Numbered from the stretch's first letter, positions 16,028 through 24,500 are shown. The stretch: 64,000 nt of DNA from Lentzea sp. NBRC 105346 (GCF_030269605.1 NZ_BSTQ01000019.1:167246-231245); one strand, 5' to 3'. Numbers and translations are program-made. The notes: generated by a model not told the origin, from the sequence alone.

Positions 16028-17521
16028 GTGTGGTCCGGCTTCGCGGTCGTCTTCGAGCCGCAGAACCTGCTGTACTGCCTGCTCGGCGTCACGCTGGGCA
16101 TGCTCGTCGGCGTGCTGCCCGGCCTCGGGCCCGCGGCGACGATCGCGATCCTGCTGCCGATCACCTACGACCTGGAACCGGCGCCGGCGATCATCCTGCT
16201 GGCCGGGATCTTTTACGGCGCCCAGTACGGCGGCACGATCACGTCCGTCCTGCTGCGGCTGCCCGGCGAGGCCTCGACCGTGGTCACCGTGCTCGACGGG
16301 CACGAGCTGGCCAGACAGGGCAGAGCCGGGTCCGCGCTGGGTATCGCCGCGGTCGGGTCGTTCATCGGCGGGACGGCGTCGATCGTGGTGCTGTCGCTCG
16401 TGGCGCCGTTCGTCGCGGACTTCGCCCTGAAATTCGGGCCGCCCGAGTACGCGGTGCTCGGCGTGATCGGGATCTTCCTGGTGGCGACGCTCGGAAACGG
16501 GTCGCTGGTCAAGGGCATCGCGGCCGCGGCGGCGGGTCTGCTGCTGGCGACGGTCGGGTCCGACCCGATGGTCGGCGCGCCGCGGTTCGTGTTCGGCAGC
16601 GACCAGCTCGCGGACGGCATCGACTTCGTGATCGTCGCGATGGGCGTGTTCGGTGTGGGGGAAATCCTCTACAACCTCGAGCACCGGCACCGGGAATCGG
16701 CTCGGGTGCCGTCGTTCGGGCGCGCGTGGCCGACCTGGGTGGAGTGGCTGCAGTCGAAGTGGGCGGTGCTGCGCGGGGCGGTCGTCGGGTTCCTGCTCGG
16801 CGTGCTGCCCGGTGGTGGCGCGACCATGTCGTCGCTGGTCGCCTACGCCGTGGAGAAGCGGTCGGCTGCCGATCCGTCGCGGTTCGGGCGCGGCGCGATC
16901 GAGGGCGTCGCGGGACCGGAGACGGCGAACAACGCGGCTGCAACGTCGTCGTTCATCCCGTTGCTGGTACTGGGTTTGCCGGCCAACGCGACGATGGCCG
17001 TGCTGTTCGGGGCGCTGACGCTGCAGGGTGTGCCGCCGGGGCCTTCGCTGATAGACGATCACCCGGACGTGTTCTGGGGCGTGATCGACTCGATGTACAT
17101 CGGCAACGTGTTCCTGCTGCTGTTCAGCGTGCCGCTGATCGGGATCTTCGTGCGGCTGCTGCGGGTGCGGCCGGGGATCCTGGCGCCACTGACGATGCTG
17201 GTCACGATGATCGGCGTCTACAGCATCCGCAACAACGTGTTCGACCTGTTCCTGGTGCTGGGCCTGGGCGTGATCGGCTACGGGATGAAGAAGCTCGGCT
17301 TCGAGCCCGGCCCGTTCGTGCTCGCGTTCGTGCTCGGCGACATCCTGGAGTCCGCGTTCCGCCGGTCGATGCGCATGTTCGGCGGCGACCTGACCGGGTT
17401 CCTGCACCGCCCGATCGCGGCGAGCCTGCTGGTGTTCCTGGTCGGGTCGGTGGTGGTCGTGAGTGTTTTCCGTCGCTATCGCAACGGAAAACACTCACGA
17501 CCCTTGCTCAGCCGCCGTTGA
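16028..17521 (+). CDS. tctA: Tripartite tricarboxylate transporter large membrane subunit TctA
   Basis: 497 aa, GTG start at 16028. YCLLGVTLGMLVGVLPGLGP and FYGAQYGGTITSVLLRLPGE are the first TctA signature, and LLGVLPGGGATMSSLVAY with GPETANNAAATSSFIPLLVLG the second; about twelve membrane helices run through the protein. It is the main channel of the carboxylate importer. The last ~20 codons pass through an 18-bp inverted repeat (17456-17501), giving an odd basic tail VFRRYRNGKHSRPLLSRR. Its end converges on the beta-lactamase-like gene, overlapping it by 14 nt. Confidence 0.92.
   Translation: MWSGFAVVFEPQNLLYCLLGVTLGMLVGVLPGLGPAATIAILLPITYDLEPAPAIILLAGIFYGAQYGGTITSVLLRLPGEASTVVTVLDGHELARQGRAGSALGIAAVGSFIGGTASIVVLSLVAPFVADFALKFGPPEYAVLGVIGIFLVATLGNGSLVKGIAAAAAGLLLATVGSDPMVGAPRFVFGSDQLADGIDFVIVAMGVFGVGEILYNLEHRHRESARVPSFGRAWPTWVEWLQSKWAVLRGAVVGFLLGVLPGGGATMSSLVAYAVEKRSAADPSRFGRGAIEGVAGPETANNAAATSSFIPLLVLGLPANATMAVLFGALTLQGVPPGPSLIDDHPDVFWGVIDSMYIGNVFLLLFSVPLIGIFVRLLRVRPGILAPLTMLVTMIGVYSIRNNVFDLFLVLGLGVIGYGMKKLGFEPGPFVLAFVLGDILESAFRRSMRMFGGDLTGFLHRPIAASLLVFLVGSVVVVSVFRRYRNGKHSRPLLSRR
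17456..17501. terminator. 18-bp perfect inverted repeat at the tctA/beta-lactamase convergence
   Basis: GTCGTGAGTGTTTTCCGT (17456-17473) and its perfect complement at 17484-17501 enclose a 10-nt loop. It sits between two convergent transcription units but inside the tctA reading frame. It is probably a bidirectional terminator or repeat element that has become coding. Confidence 0.6.
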
Positions 17522-18539
17522 CCATGCGGTAGACGGTCGGCTTGTGCTTCGGCTTCACGGTCGTGATCTTCAGGACCGCGTCGTACATGGTGCGGCCCAG
17601 CTCGGCGCGCGCGGCGACGGCCGGGTGCGAGAACGCGAAGTTCGCGTCGTTGGTCGCCTTGTCGCCGTCGAACTCGCCGGACGCGAAGAGCGAGTAGATC
17701 AGGATCGGGCGGCCGTCCGCGCTGAACATCACGCCGGCCTCGTTGCGGCCGTCGTCGAACCAGCCGGCCTTCGTCGCGACGCGGAGCCGCTCGTCGGACG
17801 ACAGGTTCAGCCGCACGCCGTCGGTGAAGGCGGTCAGCGAGCGCAGCACGTTCAGCAGGTGCTGGGTCGACGCGGGGGACAGCAGCGTGCCGTCCGTCAG
17901 CTTCGTCAGCAGCATGTGCATCTCACGCGGCGTCGTGGTGCCGAGGAAGAACCGGTTCGGGTTCGCCACCGGCACGACCTGCGTGTGCACGAAACCCTTG
18001 GACTTCAGGATCTCGTTGAGCTCCTTGGCCGGGACGACCAGGCCGCACAGGCGGACCGCGGTGTTGTCCGAGACGGTCAGCAGCGCCGCGAGCGCGTGGC
18101 CCACGGTCACCGAGCTCGGGTACGCGCCGTCCAGCGCGAAGATCCCGTCGGTGTCCTGGATGACGATCGACTCGGTGACCTCGACCCGGTCGGTGAGCTT
18201 GATCAGGCCACGGTCGACCTTGTCCAGCACCGCGACGGCGACGGCGATCTTGTTGACCGAGTACGCCTCGACGACGCGGTCGGCATCCTCCTCGACGGCG
18301 GGCTTCGCGGCGCCGTTCGGGTCGGCGACGGTGATGTACGACGACCAGGTCCCCTTGGCCTTGCGGACCTGTCGCTTGTAGACCTGCGCCACCCGCTTGC
18401 GCGAACGCTCTGCGGTGGTGGGGCAACGTTCGATCTCGGGCTCATCCTCGGTCTGGGCCGAGGCGCTACCGGAGCCCAGCACGGCGGTCGCGGCGGCGAC
18501 GGTTCCCAGGCCGAGCGCGAACCTGCGGTTGATGTTCAT
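17508..18539 (-). CDS. Secreted class A beta-lactamase-like serine hydrolase
   Basis: 343 aa. MNINRRFALGLGTVAAATAVLG is a Tat-type signal (RRF then a hydrophobic stretch, ASA cleavage region). The catalytic domain has SVNK (Ser94-Lys97, SxxK), SDN (157-159) and KAG (257-259, in place of KTG). This arrangement fits the class A beta-lactamase/PBP-like superfamily, acting outside the membrane. Whether it hydrolyses beta-lactams or acts on peptidoglycan peptides cannot be told. An alternative ATG lies 9 nt upstream (18548). Confidence 0.85.
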   Translation of the reverse strand: MNINRRFALGLGTVAAATAVLGSGSASAQTEDEPEIERCPTTAERSRKRVAQVYKRQVRKAKGTWSSYITVADPNGAAKPAVEEDADRVVEAYSVNKIAVAVAVLDKVDRGLIKLTDRVEVTESIVIQDTDGIFALDGAYPSSVTVGHALAALLTVSDNTAVRLCGLVVPAKELNEILKSKGFVHTQVVPVANPNRFFLGTTTPREMHMLLTKLTDGTLLSPASTQHLLNVLRSLTAFTDGVRLNLSSDERLRVATKAGWFDDGRNEAGVMFSADGRPILIYSLFASGEFDGDKATNDANFAFSHPAVAARAELGRTMYDAVLKITTVKPKHKPTVYRMVNGG

Positions 18540-18618
18540 GGCGTACATCCAATCAGGTGACGCTGACATCCCTCTGACTAGTTCTGAGATCTTTCGATAC
18601 GGCCCTAGGCTGGTGATC

Positions 18619-19296
18619 ATGAACGAACGGGTCTTCGTCGTGACCGGGGCTTCGCGCGGAATCGGCGCCGCGACTGCCGCATTGGCTCTGGAGCAGGGCT
18701 TTCGCGTGGTACGCGCGTCGCGGTCGGGCGCTGAGGCCCGCGCCGAACGGACCTGGAACGCGCAGTGTGACGTTTCGTCGTGGGAATCGATCTCCGCGCT
18801 GGTGTCCCGTGTGGAATCACATTGGGGACGAATCGACGTCATGTTCGCCAATGCGGGCGTCTCGGTGGACACGTCGTTCGTCTCGGACGCCGGCGCGCCG
18901 CCTCCGGAGTGGACGGACATGGTCGTCACCAATGTGTGCGGGCCGGCGTTCACCGCGCGCGCCGTGATGCCGGCGTTGCGGCGCAGCGGCGGGCACCTGG
19001 TGCTGACCGGCAGCGCGGCCGGGCGCGGCGTGCGGCCGGGGAACCTCTACTCGGCGACGAAGTGGGCGATCACCGGGCTCGCGGAGTCCATTCGGACCGA
19101 ATGCGTCGGAACCGGTGTGCGCGTCACGTTGCTGCAGCCCGGTCTCGTCGACACCGGCGGCATCCCGGCGTCGCGGGTCAACGATCCGAAGCTCGACGCG
19201 TCCGATGTGGCCCGAGCGGTGCTGTACGCGGTGTCGCAGCCGTCCACTGTGGACGTCAACGAGATCCTGATCCGGCCTACGGGTGCTGCTCGGTGA
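18619..19296 (+). CDS. Short-chain dehydrogenase/reductase
   Basis: 225 aa. TGASRGIG (9-16) is the cofactor loop, and FANAG, LVLTGSAAGRG and LYSATKWA supply the structural Asn and the Ser-Tyr-Lys catalytic residues. It is a classical SDR of unknown substrate. It stands alone between the beta-lactamase-like gene (divergent) and a MarR gene (convergent, 20-nt overlap). Confidence 0.87.
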   Translation: MNERVFVVTGASRGIGAATAALALEQGFRVVRASRSGAEARAERTWNAQCDVSSWESISALVSRVESHWGRIDVMFANAGVSVDTSFVSDAGAPPPEWTDMVVTNVCGPAFTARAVMPALRRSGGHLVLTGSAAGRGVRPGNLYSATKWAITGLAESIRTECVGTGVRVTLLQPGLVDTGGIPASRVNDPKLDASDVARAVLYAVSQPSTVDVNEILIRPTGAAR

Positions 19297-19723
19297 GGAC
19301 TTTCGAGCACCGGCCCAGCAGTGAGCGCAGCAGCTTGCGCTCCTCGTCGGTGAACTCGGCGGCGAGCCGTCGTTCCACGGCCGCCGCCCGCTCGTCCGCC
19401 TGGTCGAAGGCGGCCTGACCCTTCTCCGTCAGCTGCGTCTCCAGCACGTTGCGGTGCCACGGGTGCGGCGTGCGCTCGATCAGGCCCAGCGCGACCAGGT
19501 TCTGCAGGATCGTGGTCATCGTCTGCGGCGTGACCAGGCACAGCCGCGCGAGCGCCGCGGCCGAGATGCCGGGGTTCTCACCCAGCATGAGCAGCGCCGC
19601 GTACTGCGGCACCGTCAGGCCGGACGGCTTCACCGCGGCGGTCTTGGCCGTCATGAGCTCCTGCTCGACGCGCTTGATGTCGCTGCCGAGCCGTTCGCTC
19701 GCGGGCATTCGCATGCGTCTCAT
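19277..19723 (-). CDS. MarR-family transcriptional regulator
   Basis: 148 aa. The winged-helix core is LTVPQYAALLMLGENPGISAAALARLCLVTPQTMTTILQNLVALGLIER, with the wing RNVLETQLTEKG and C-terminal dimer helices (AAAVERRLAAEFTDEERKLLRSLL). The start is uncertain among three close ATGs (19723, 19714, 19708). It diverges from the secreted SMP-30-like gene at 19889, whose promoter holds a TGATA-GT-TATCA inverted repeat that this protein could bind (inference). Confidence 0.88.
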   Translation of the reverse strand: MRRMRMPASERLGSDIKRVEQELMTAKTAAVKPSGLTVPQYAALLMLGENPGISAAALARLCLVTPQTMTTILQNLVALGLIERTPHPWHRNVLETQLTEKGQAAFDQADERAAAVERRLAAEFTDEERKLLRSLLGRCSKVLTEQHP

Positions 19724-19757
19724 CGTACGAACGGCATGAATGCTCGCTCCGACCAAG

Positions 19758-19812
19758 TGCAATGAGGGGAGCTTTGCAAGCGCTGACCGCCATGAAGGGT
19801 CCCCTCATCGCA
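19758..19812. repeat. 55-nt intergenic element, family 1, copy R1
   Basis: The element has complementary ends (ATGAGGGGA near the left, TCCCCTCAT near the right) around a core that includes GCGCTGACCGCCATGAAGGG. It differs from copy R2 (24446-24500) at four of 55 positions. It lies 35 nt upstream of the MarR start codon in a divergent gap. Confidence 0.75.
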
Positions 19813-19827
19813 CGCAGAATAAGTGTG

Positions 19828-19856
19828 TTGATAGTTATCAGAGTTCTGACTACTGT
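19828..19856 (+). promoter_or_regulatory. Promoter with MarR-like operator
   Basis: TTGATA (19828-19833) and TACTGT (19851-19856) are 17 bp apart and precede the ATG at 19889. The -35 overlaps TGATAGTTATCA (19829-19840), a 5+5 inverted repeat that could be the binding site of the divergent MarR protein. The local AT content is high for this window. Confidence 0.55.
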
Positions 19857-19888
19857 CTGAGTTCGTACCTACCACCTGAGGGGATCAC

Positions 19889-20800
19889 ATGCGCAGAAGG
19901 ACTGTGCTGGTGGCGTTCGCCGCCGCCATCGCGCTGGGGGCCGGCACGGCGTCGGCCATGCCGCGCACGATCGAGGGTTCGGCACCCCAGCTGCACCCGG
20001 AGGGCGTGGCGTGGGACGCGACCCGCAACGCGTTCCTCGTCAGCTCCGTCGCCCACGGCACCGTGTCGATCGTCAAGCCGAACGGGCAGGTCAGTCCGCT
20101 GGCCAGGATTCCGGTGCAGGCCTCGACCGTCGGGTTGAAGGTCGACCTGCGCCGCAACCGCGTGCTGGTCGCGTACTCGAACAACTTCGACGCGACGGTC
20201 CGCTCCGGCCTGGCGATCTTCGACCTGACCACCGGCAGGCAGCTGCACGTGGTGGATCTGGCCGACGACGCGGGGCCGCACCGGGCGAACGACGTCACGG
20301 TTGACCCATGGGGCAACGCCTACGTCAGCGACACGGTGTCCGACCGGATCTACCGCGTCGACGTCGCCGGCCACGCCTCAGTGTTCGCGCGCGACCCACG
20401 GCTGGGCGGCGAGCTCGGCAACAACGGGCTCGCGTGGCACCCCGGCGGCTACCTGGTCGTCGGGCACTACACCACCGGGAAGCTCTTCAAGGTCACCCGT
20501 GACTCGGTGTCCGAAGTGGCGGTTCAGCCGCTGGTCGGCGCGGACGGCATCGCGTTCCGGCCCGACGGCACGCTGCTCGTCGTGACGAACACCCTGGAGT
20601 CCAAGGGGCGCAACTCGGTGTTCTCGGTGCGGTCGCGCGACGGCTGGGCGTCGGCTCGGGTAGTCGCCGAGAAGGCGTGGCCGACGACCTCGCCCACGAC
20701 GATCACCGTGTCGCCGTTCAGTTCGTACGTGGTGACCGGCTACATCGACAAGCTCCTGGCCGGCACTCCGGTCGACGAGTTCCGTCTCGACCGGCTCTGA
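19889..20800 (+). CDS. Secreted SMP-30/gluconolactonase-like (NHL/beta-propeller) protein
   Basis: 303 aa. MRRRTVLVAFAAAIALGAGTASA is a signal peptide. The mature part shows propeller-blade strings LHPEGVAWDATRNAFLVSSV, GPHRANDVTVDPWGNAYVSD and VGADGIAFRPDGTLLVVTN, typical of SMP-30/LRE-like beta-propellers. A lactonase activity is possible but the metal ligands were not traced. The ribosome site is GAGGGG upstream of 19889. It is the target neighbour of the divergent MarR gene. Confidence 0.8.
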   Translation: MRRRTVLVAFAAAIALGAGTASAMPRTIEGSAPQLHPEGVAWDATRNAFLVSSVAHGTVSIVKPNGQVSPLARIPVQASTVGLKVDLRRNRVLVAYSNNFDATVRSGLAIFDLTTGRQLHVVDLADDAGPHRANDVTVDPWGNAYVSDTVSDRIYRVDVAGHASVFARDPRLGGELGNNGLAWHPGGYLVVGHYTTGKLFKVTRDSVSEVAVQPLVGADGIAFRPDGTLLVVTNTLESKGRNSVFSVRSRDGWASARVVAEKAWPTTSPTTITVSPFSSYVVTGYIDKLLAGTPVDEFRLDRL

Positions 20801-20852
20801 GATCGGACCGGTGGTCTGGACCACGGTCCAGGCCACCGGTTAGCCTCGGACC

Positions 20853-21623
20853 GTGTCCCTGCGGTTGCTCTTCGTGATGGCCCTGCTGGTGAGCGCGTGC
20901 ACTTCGGCGCCACCGCCGGAACCGCCTCCCGTCAGTGAGACGTCGGTGGCGCCGGCCGTCTTCCCGGTGACGGTGAAGCACGAGTTCGGCGAGGTGACCG
21001 TGCCGAAGAAACCCGAACGCGTGGTCGCGCTCGGGTGGAACGACGTCGCGCTCGCCAACGTGCTCGACGCGGTCGTCGTCGGAGCGGTGCGCTCGCCCGA
21101 TCCCGCCTCGCCCAACCTGCCGTACGTCAAGGCGCTGCTCAGCGACGAGGTGCTGACGCTCGATCCGGCGAACCCCGACTTCGGGAAGGTCGCCGCACTG
21201 CAGCCCGACCTGATCCTGGCCACCTCCGCCGCCCTCGACGCCGGGAAGTACGCCGAACTGAGCAAGATCGCGCCGACGGTCGCCCGGCCGTCCCCCTCGT
21301 CCACAATGGACGAAGACGCCAAGCTCGCCGGTGAGGTTCTCGGGAACCCGGTCGGCGCGCGCAGGCTGGTGGACTCGGCGGACCAGGCCGTGGCGAAGCT
21401 CAAGGAGGAGATGCCGCGGGTGGTCGGCAAGACCTACCACTTCGGCGTCGGCGACCCGTCGCCGTTCCTGGAGACACTCGGCCTGCAGCCGGGGGAACCG
21501 GGGAGCGCGGCCGTGTGGCTCGACGTGCCGGTCAACGTGGTGCAGTTCCTCAAGGCGCCCAACGTGGTCGGCGTGCAGTGGGCGATCGACGAGGTGAAAC
21601 CGGCCCTGTCGAAGGTCGCCTAA
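20853..21623 (+). CDS. Iron-siderophore-binding-like ABC lipoprotein, shortened
   Basis: 256 aa. MSLRLLFVMALLVSACTS carries a lipobox (VSAC). FGEVTVPKKPERVVALGWNDVALANVL and ALQPDLILAT resemble FecB/FhuD-type binding proteins that feed ferric siderophores to ABC importers. Family members are usually about 310-340 aa; here the C-terminal lobe is compressed after VVGKTYHFGVGDPSPFLETLG. No permease or ATPase gene is adjacent. It may be a divergent solute receptor or a decaying paralogue. The stop overlaps the convergent hydrolase by 4 nt. Confidence 0.75.
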   Translation: MSLRLLFVMALLVSACTSAPPPEPPPVSETSVAPAVFPVTVKHEFGEVTVPKKPERVVALGWNDVALANVLDAVVVGAVRSPDPASPNLPYVKALLSDEVLTLDPANPDFGKVAALQPDLILATSAALDAGKYAELSKIAPTVARPSPSSTMDEDAKLAGEVLGNPVGARRLVDSADQAVAKLKEEMPRVVGKTYHFGVGDPSPFLETLGLQPGEPGSAAVWLDVPVNVVQFLKAPNVVGVQWAIDEVKPALSKVA

Positions 21624-22426
21624 CGGACCTCGTCCAGGAACTCGAGGATCACGCGGTTGACCTCCTCGGGCCGTTCGAGGAACCCGAAGTGCCCGGCGTC
21701 GGGGATTTCCGCGTAGCGCGCGCCGGGGATGGCGTCCGCGACCTCGCGCGCCAGATGCGGTGGCAGCACCCGGTCGTCCGCGTATCCGACCACCAGGCAC
21801 GGAGCGGTGATCTTGCGGTAGTTCGCGAGGTCGCTGGGGATGTCGCCCAGGTCCAGCTGCGCCCGGACGCCGGCGCCGATCTTCGAGCCGCTCAGCTCGA
21901 ACAGCTCCAGCCAGTCCCGGGACGTGACGGGGTCGGCGAGCGTGCGCGGGGACAGGTTCCGCAGTGCGGTGACCGCCGCGTAGAAGGCGTCCGGCAGCAC
22001 GACGCCCTGGTCGTACAGCGCGCGCTCGCCGCGGTTCCACATGTCCTGCACCGGATCCCGGCGCGAGTGGGCGGCCAGCATGACCGCGCTGCGCACCAGG
22101 TCCGGCCGCGAGTGCGCGAGCTCCTGCGTGATGCGCGAACCGAGGGACGTGCCGATCACGTGGGCCGGTCCGCCGAGGTGCTCGATCAGCGCGGCCGCGT
22201 CGGCGACCACGTCGTGGATGGTGAAGCCGTCGGCGCACTCGTCCGTGGGCGGGATGCCGCGGTTGTCGATGGTGGCGACCCGGAAACCGGCCTTGCGCAG
22301 GGCGGGCACCTGGTGCATCCGCCAGACCCGGCCGGGACTGCCGGTGCCCATGATCAGCAGGACGAGATCCCCTTCGCCCTCCACCTGGTAGCTCAGCCTG
22401 ATCCCGTTCAGCTCCACGATTGGCAC
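21620..22426 (-). CDS. Alpha/beta hydrolase
   Basis: 268 aa, from the GTG at 22426 (VPIVELNGIRLSYQVEGEG). The oxyanion region is LLIMGTGSPGRVW, the nucleophile elbow GTSLGS, and the acid and histidine occur in VVGYADDRVLP and IPDAGHFGFLERPEEV. The overall pattern resembles esterases annotated near DhmA/BioH-like hydrolases; substrate unknown. It follows the GGDEF-cupin pair on the same strand after 14 nt, so it may be the third gene of that operon. Confidence 0.87.
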   Translation of the reverse strand: MPIVELNGIRLSYQVEGEGDLVLLIMGTGSPGRVWRMHQVPALRKAGFRVATIDNRGIPPTDECADGFTIHDVVADAAALIEHLGGPAHVIGTSLGSRITQELAHSRPDLVRSAVMLAAHSRRDPVQDMWNRGERALYDQGVVLPDAFYAAVTALRNLSPRTLADPVTSRDWLELFELSGSKIGAGVRAQLDLGDIPSDLANYRKITAPCLVVGYADDRVLPPHLAREVADAIPGARYAEIPDAGHFGFLERPEEVNRVILEFLDEVR

Positions 22427-22440
22427 GCGAGCGAGCGTAC

Positions 22441-22872
22441 CTAGAAGCGGCAGAGCTCCTTGATCCGTTCGGAGTGCTCCGGATACCGCGAACAGAGGTC
22501 CCCGGCGTGCCCGAACTCGACGATGTCGTCGGTGTACGGCGGCACGACGACGGTGCCGACGAACGACCACTCACCGCTCGGGCTGCTGCCCTGCCACACG
22601 CCCGCGGGGACAATGACCTGCGGGTTCTCCGGGCTCAACACCGGCGTCTCGACGGTGCCGTCCGGGTACAGGAGGATCATCCGCAACGGCGAGCCGGCGT
22701 GGAAGTGGTAGATCTCCAGATGCTTCAGGACGTGCATCCCGGAGAAGTCCGGCGTTCGCAACAAGTAGTAAATCGCCGAGACATTTCCGTCTCGATAGGA
22801 CTGTCCGAAGTACCCGCCCTCGACCGGCAGCTCGGCCAGCCCGAGACTCTCGATGATCCGTTCCGGCGTCAC
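22441..22872 (-). CDS. Cupin-5 (DUF985) domain protein
   Basis: 143 aa. The sequence LPVEGGYFGQSYRDG, AIYYLLRTPDFSGMHVLKHLEIYHFHAGSPLRMILLYPDG and VIVPAGVWQGS defines the DUF985 cupin, a small single-barrel protein of unknown reaction; His residues in EIYHFHAG could bind metal. The GTG start overlaps the GGDEF stop (GTGA), with GGAGG just upstream, so it is translationally coupled to a diguanylate cyclase gene. Confidence 0.87.
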   Translation of the reverse strand: MTPERIIESLGLAELPVEGGYFGQSYRDGNVSAIYYLLRTPDFSGMHVLKHLEIYHFHAGSPLRMILLYPDGTVETPVLSPENPQVIVPAGVWQGSSPSGEWSFVGTVVVPPYTDDIVEFGHAGDLCSRYPEHSERIKELCRF

Positions 22873-24374
22873 GTCGCCTCCTGCAGACCGTGCACGACCA
22901 CCATTCCCTTGCCCAGCCTCTTCGCGGTGTACATGGCGGCGTCCGCGCAGCCGAGCATCGAGTCCGCGCTGACCGACGGGTCGTAGCGGTCCTGTTGCGC
23001 CGCACCGATGCTGGCGTGCACAACGTGCGTGCGGCCGTAGACCTGGTGCGGCGTCCTGAGTGCGTTCAGCACGCGTTCGCCGAGCTCCTCGGGGTCCGCG
23101 CCGTCGACGATGACGCCGAACTCGTCGCCGCCCAGGCGCGCCACGGTGTCCTCGGGGCGCAGGCAGTGCGTCAGCCGCTTGGCGACGTTGCGCAGCACCG
23201 CGTCGCCCTCCGCGTGCCCGTAGGAGTCGTTGACCGCCTTGAACCCGTCCACGTCGATGAACAGCAGCACCAACGGCCGGTCTCGGTCGCGTTCCAGCAG
23301 CGCGTTGCTCAGGCGTTCGCGGAACAACACCCGGTTCGCGACCCCCGTCAACGGGTCGTGCAGCGCCTCGTGCCGCAGCTGCTCGCGGCTGATCCGCAGC
23401 TCGTCGAGCAACCGGACGTTGTCCATCAACGTCAGCAGCTGCCGCACGATCACCAGGAGCACCACGCCCAGGCCGACGTAGATCTCGATCGGGTTCAGCC
23501 GCACGCCCGTCGCCGTGCCGACGAGGATGAACAGTCCCGTGACCAGCAACGGCACATACGGCACCAGCAGGTAGAGCATGTCGCCGGTGCGCAGCCGGCC
23601 GTCTGCTTTCCGGTGGCCGCGGGCGGTCGGCGCGATCGCGCTGAGGAAGAACATCGGCGGGCACACCATGAACCCGATGTCCGCGACCGGTGGGATCGCG
23701 CCCGCGCCCTGGCTGATCAGGAAGGCGAACACCCAGCCGCTGGCCGACTGGCCGATGCCCGCCAGCGCGATGAACAACATCGGCAGGTGCCGGATGCTGC
23801 GGTGGGTCCAGCTCGACACCACCAACGACGTGATCGTCACCAGGTAGAGCGCGGGATGCGCGACGACCGTGGCGAAGCCCGGTCCGGACGTGGCCCAGGC
23901 GCGGACCATCGACTCCAGCGCGGACACCCAGGTCAGCACGAACAGCGACCCGACCACCACGAGCCCGTCGAGCACGACCACGAACCGGCTGCGCCGGTCG
24001 TGCGGCCGGTCGTTGCGGCCGCCGGAGTGCGCCAGCGTGACCACCGCGCACAGGGTGAGGACCGGGACGAGCAGGAAGCCCAGTGGCGCCAGGGTGGACG
24101 ACGGGAGTTTGACGCCGAGGATCTGCTGGCCCCAGATCCACGCGCTCAGCCCGACCGTGAGGCTGACCATCGCGGCGGTCATCCAGCGGCGCCAGCGGGT
24201 TCTTGCCGTCCGGGCGTAGGCGATGAGGGCGGCGACGGCGAAGGCCAGCTGCTCGATCTTGTCGAGCGCGACGCTCGCGTCGTGGGGCAGGACACCGGAC
24301 GTGACCAGGACGACCGTGGCCACGAGCGCGGCACACACGGCCGCGGCCACTGCGGTGAACCGCCCCAAGGTCAC
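22869..24374 (-). CDS. Membrane-anchored diguanylate cyclase (GGDEF)
   Basis: 501 aa. About ten hydrophobic segments fill residues 5-315, followed by a short coiled linker (RLLDELRISREQLRHEALHD) and the GGDEF domain (about 335-495). The active-site GGDEF is at 415-419, and an RxxD inhibitory site (R406-D409) precedes it by exactly five residues, so feedback inhibition by c-di-GMP is expected. No EAL domain is present. The membrane part lacks a recognised ligand domain. The GTG at 24374 is the start. Confidence 0.9.
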   Translation of the reverse strand: MTLGRFTAVAAAVCAALVATVVLVTSGVLPHDASVALDKIEQLAFAVAALIAYARTARTRWRRWMTAAMVSLTVGLSAWIWGQQILGVKLPSSTLAPLGFLLVPVLTLCAVVTLAHSGGRNDRPHDRRSRFVVVLDGLVVVGSLFVLTWVSALESMVRAWATSGPGFATVVAHPALYLVTITSLVVSSWTHRSIRHLPMLFIALAGIGQSASGWVFAFLISQGAGAIPPVADIGFMVCPPMFFLSAIAPTARGHRKADGRLRTGDMLYLLVPYVPLLVTGLFILVGTATGVRLNPIEIYVGLGVVLLVIVRQLLTLMDNVRLLDELRISREQLRHEALHDPLTGVANRVLFRERLSNALLERDRDRPLVLLFIDVDGFKAVNDSYGHAEGDAVLRNVAKRLTHCLRPEDTVARLGGDEFGVIVDGADPEELGERVLNALRTPHQVYGRTHVVHASIGAAQQDRYDPSVSADSMLGCADAAMYTAKRLGKGMVVVHGLQEAT

Positions 24375-24445
24375 CGCGCCACCTTAGTGACGTCGTCTCG
24401 CTACGGCGAACGGTGGTACCCGTTAGTAGCAACCGCCCGGCGGAG

Positions 24446-24500
24446 TGCCATGAAGGGAGCTTTGCCAGCGCTGACCGCCATGAAGGGTCCCCTCATCGCG
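24446..24500. repeat. 55-nt intergenic element, family 1, copy R2
   Basis: Near-identical to R1 (19758-19812): four substitutions in 55 nt. It lies in the divergent gap between the GGDEF gene (minus) and ruvC (plus), 72 nt upstream of the former. The left end ATGAAGGGA pairs imperfectly with TCCCCTCAT at the right end. Confidence 0.75.

Noticed and set aside
15980..17494. Antisense frame across tctA (504 codons)
   Set aside because: Composition is dominated by His, Arg, Gln and Asp as expected from the reverse complement of a hydrophobic membrane protein gene.
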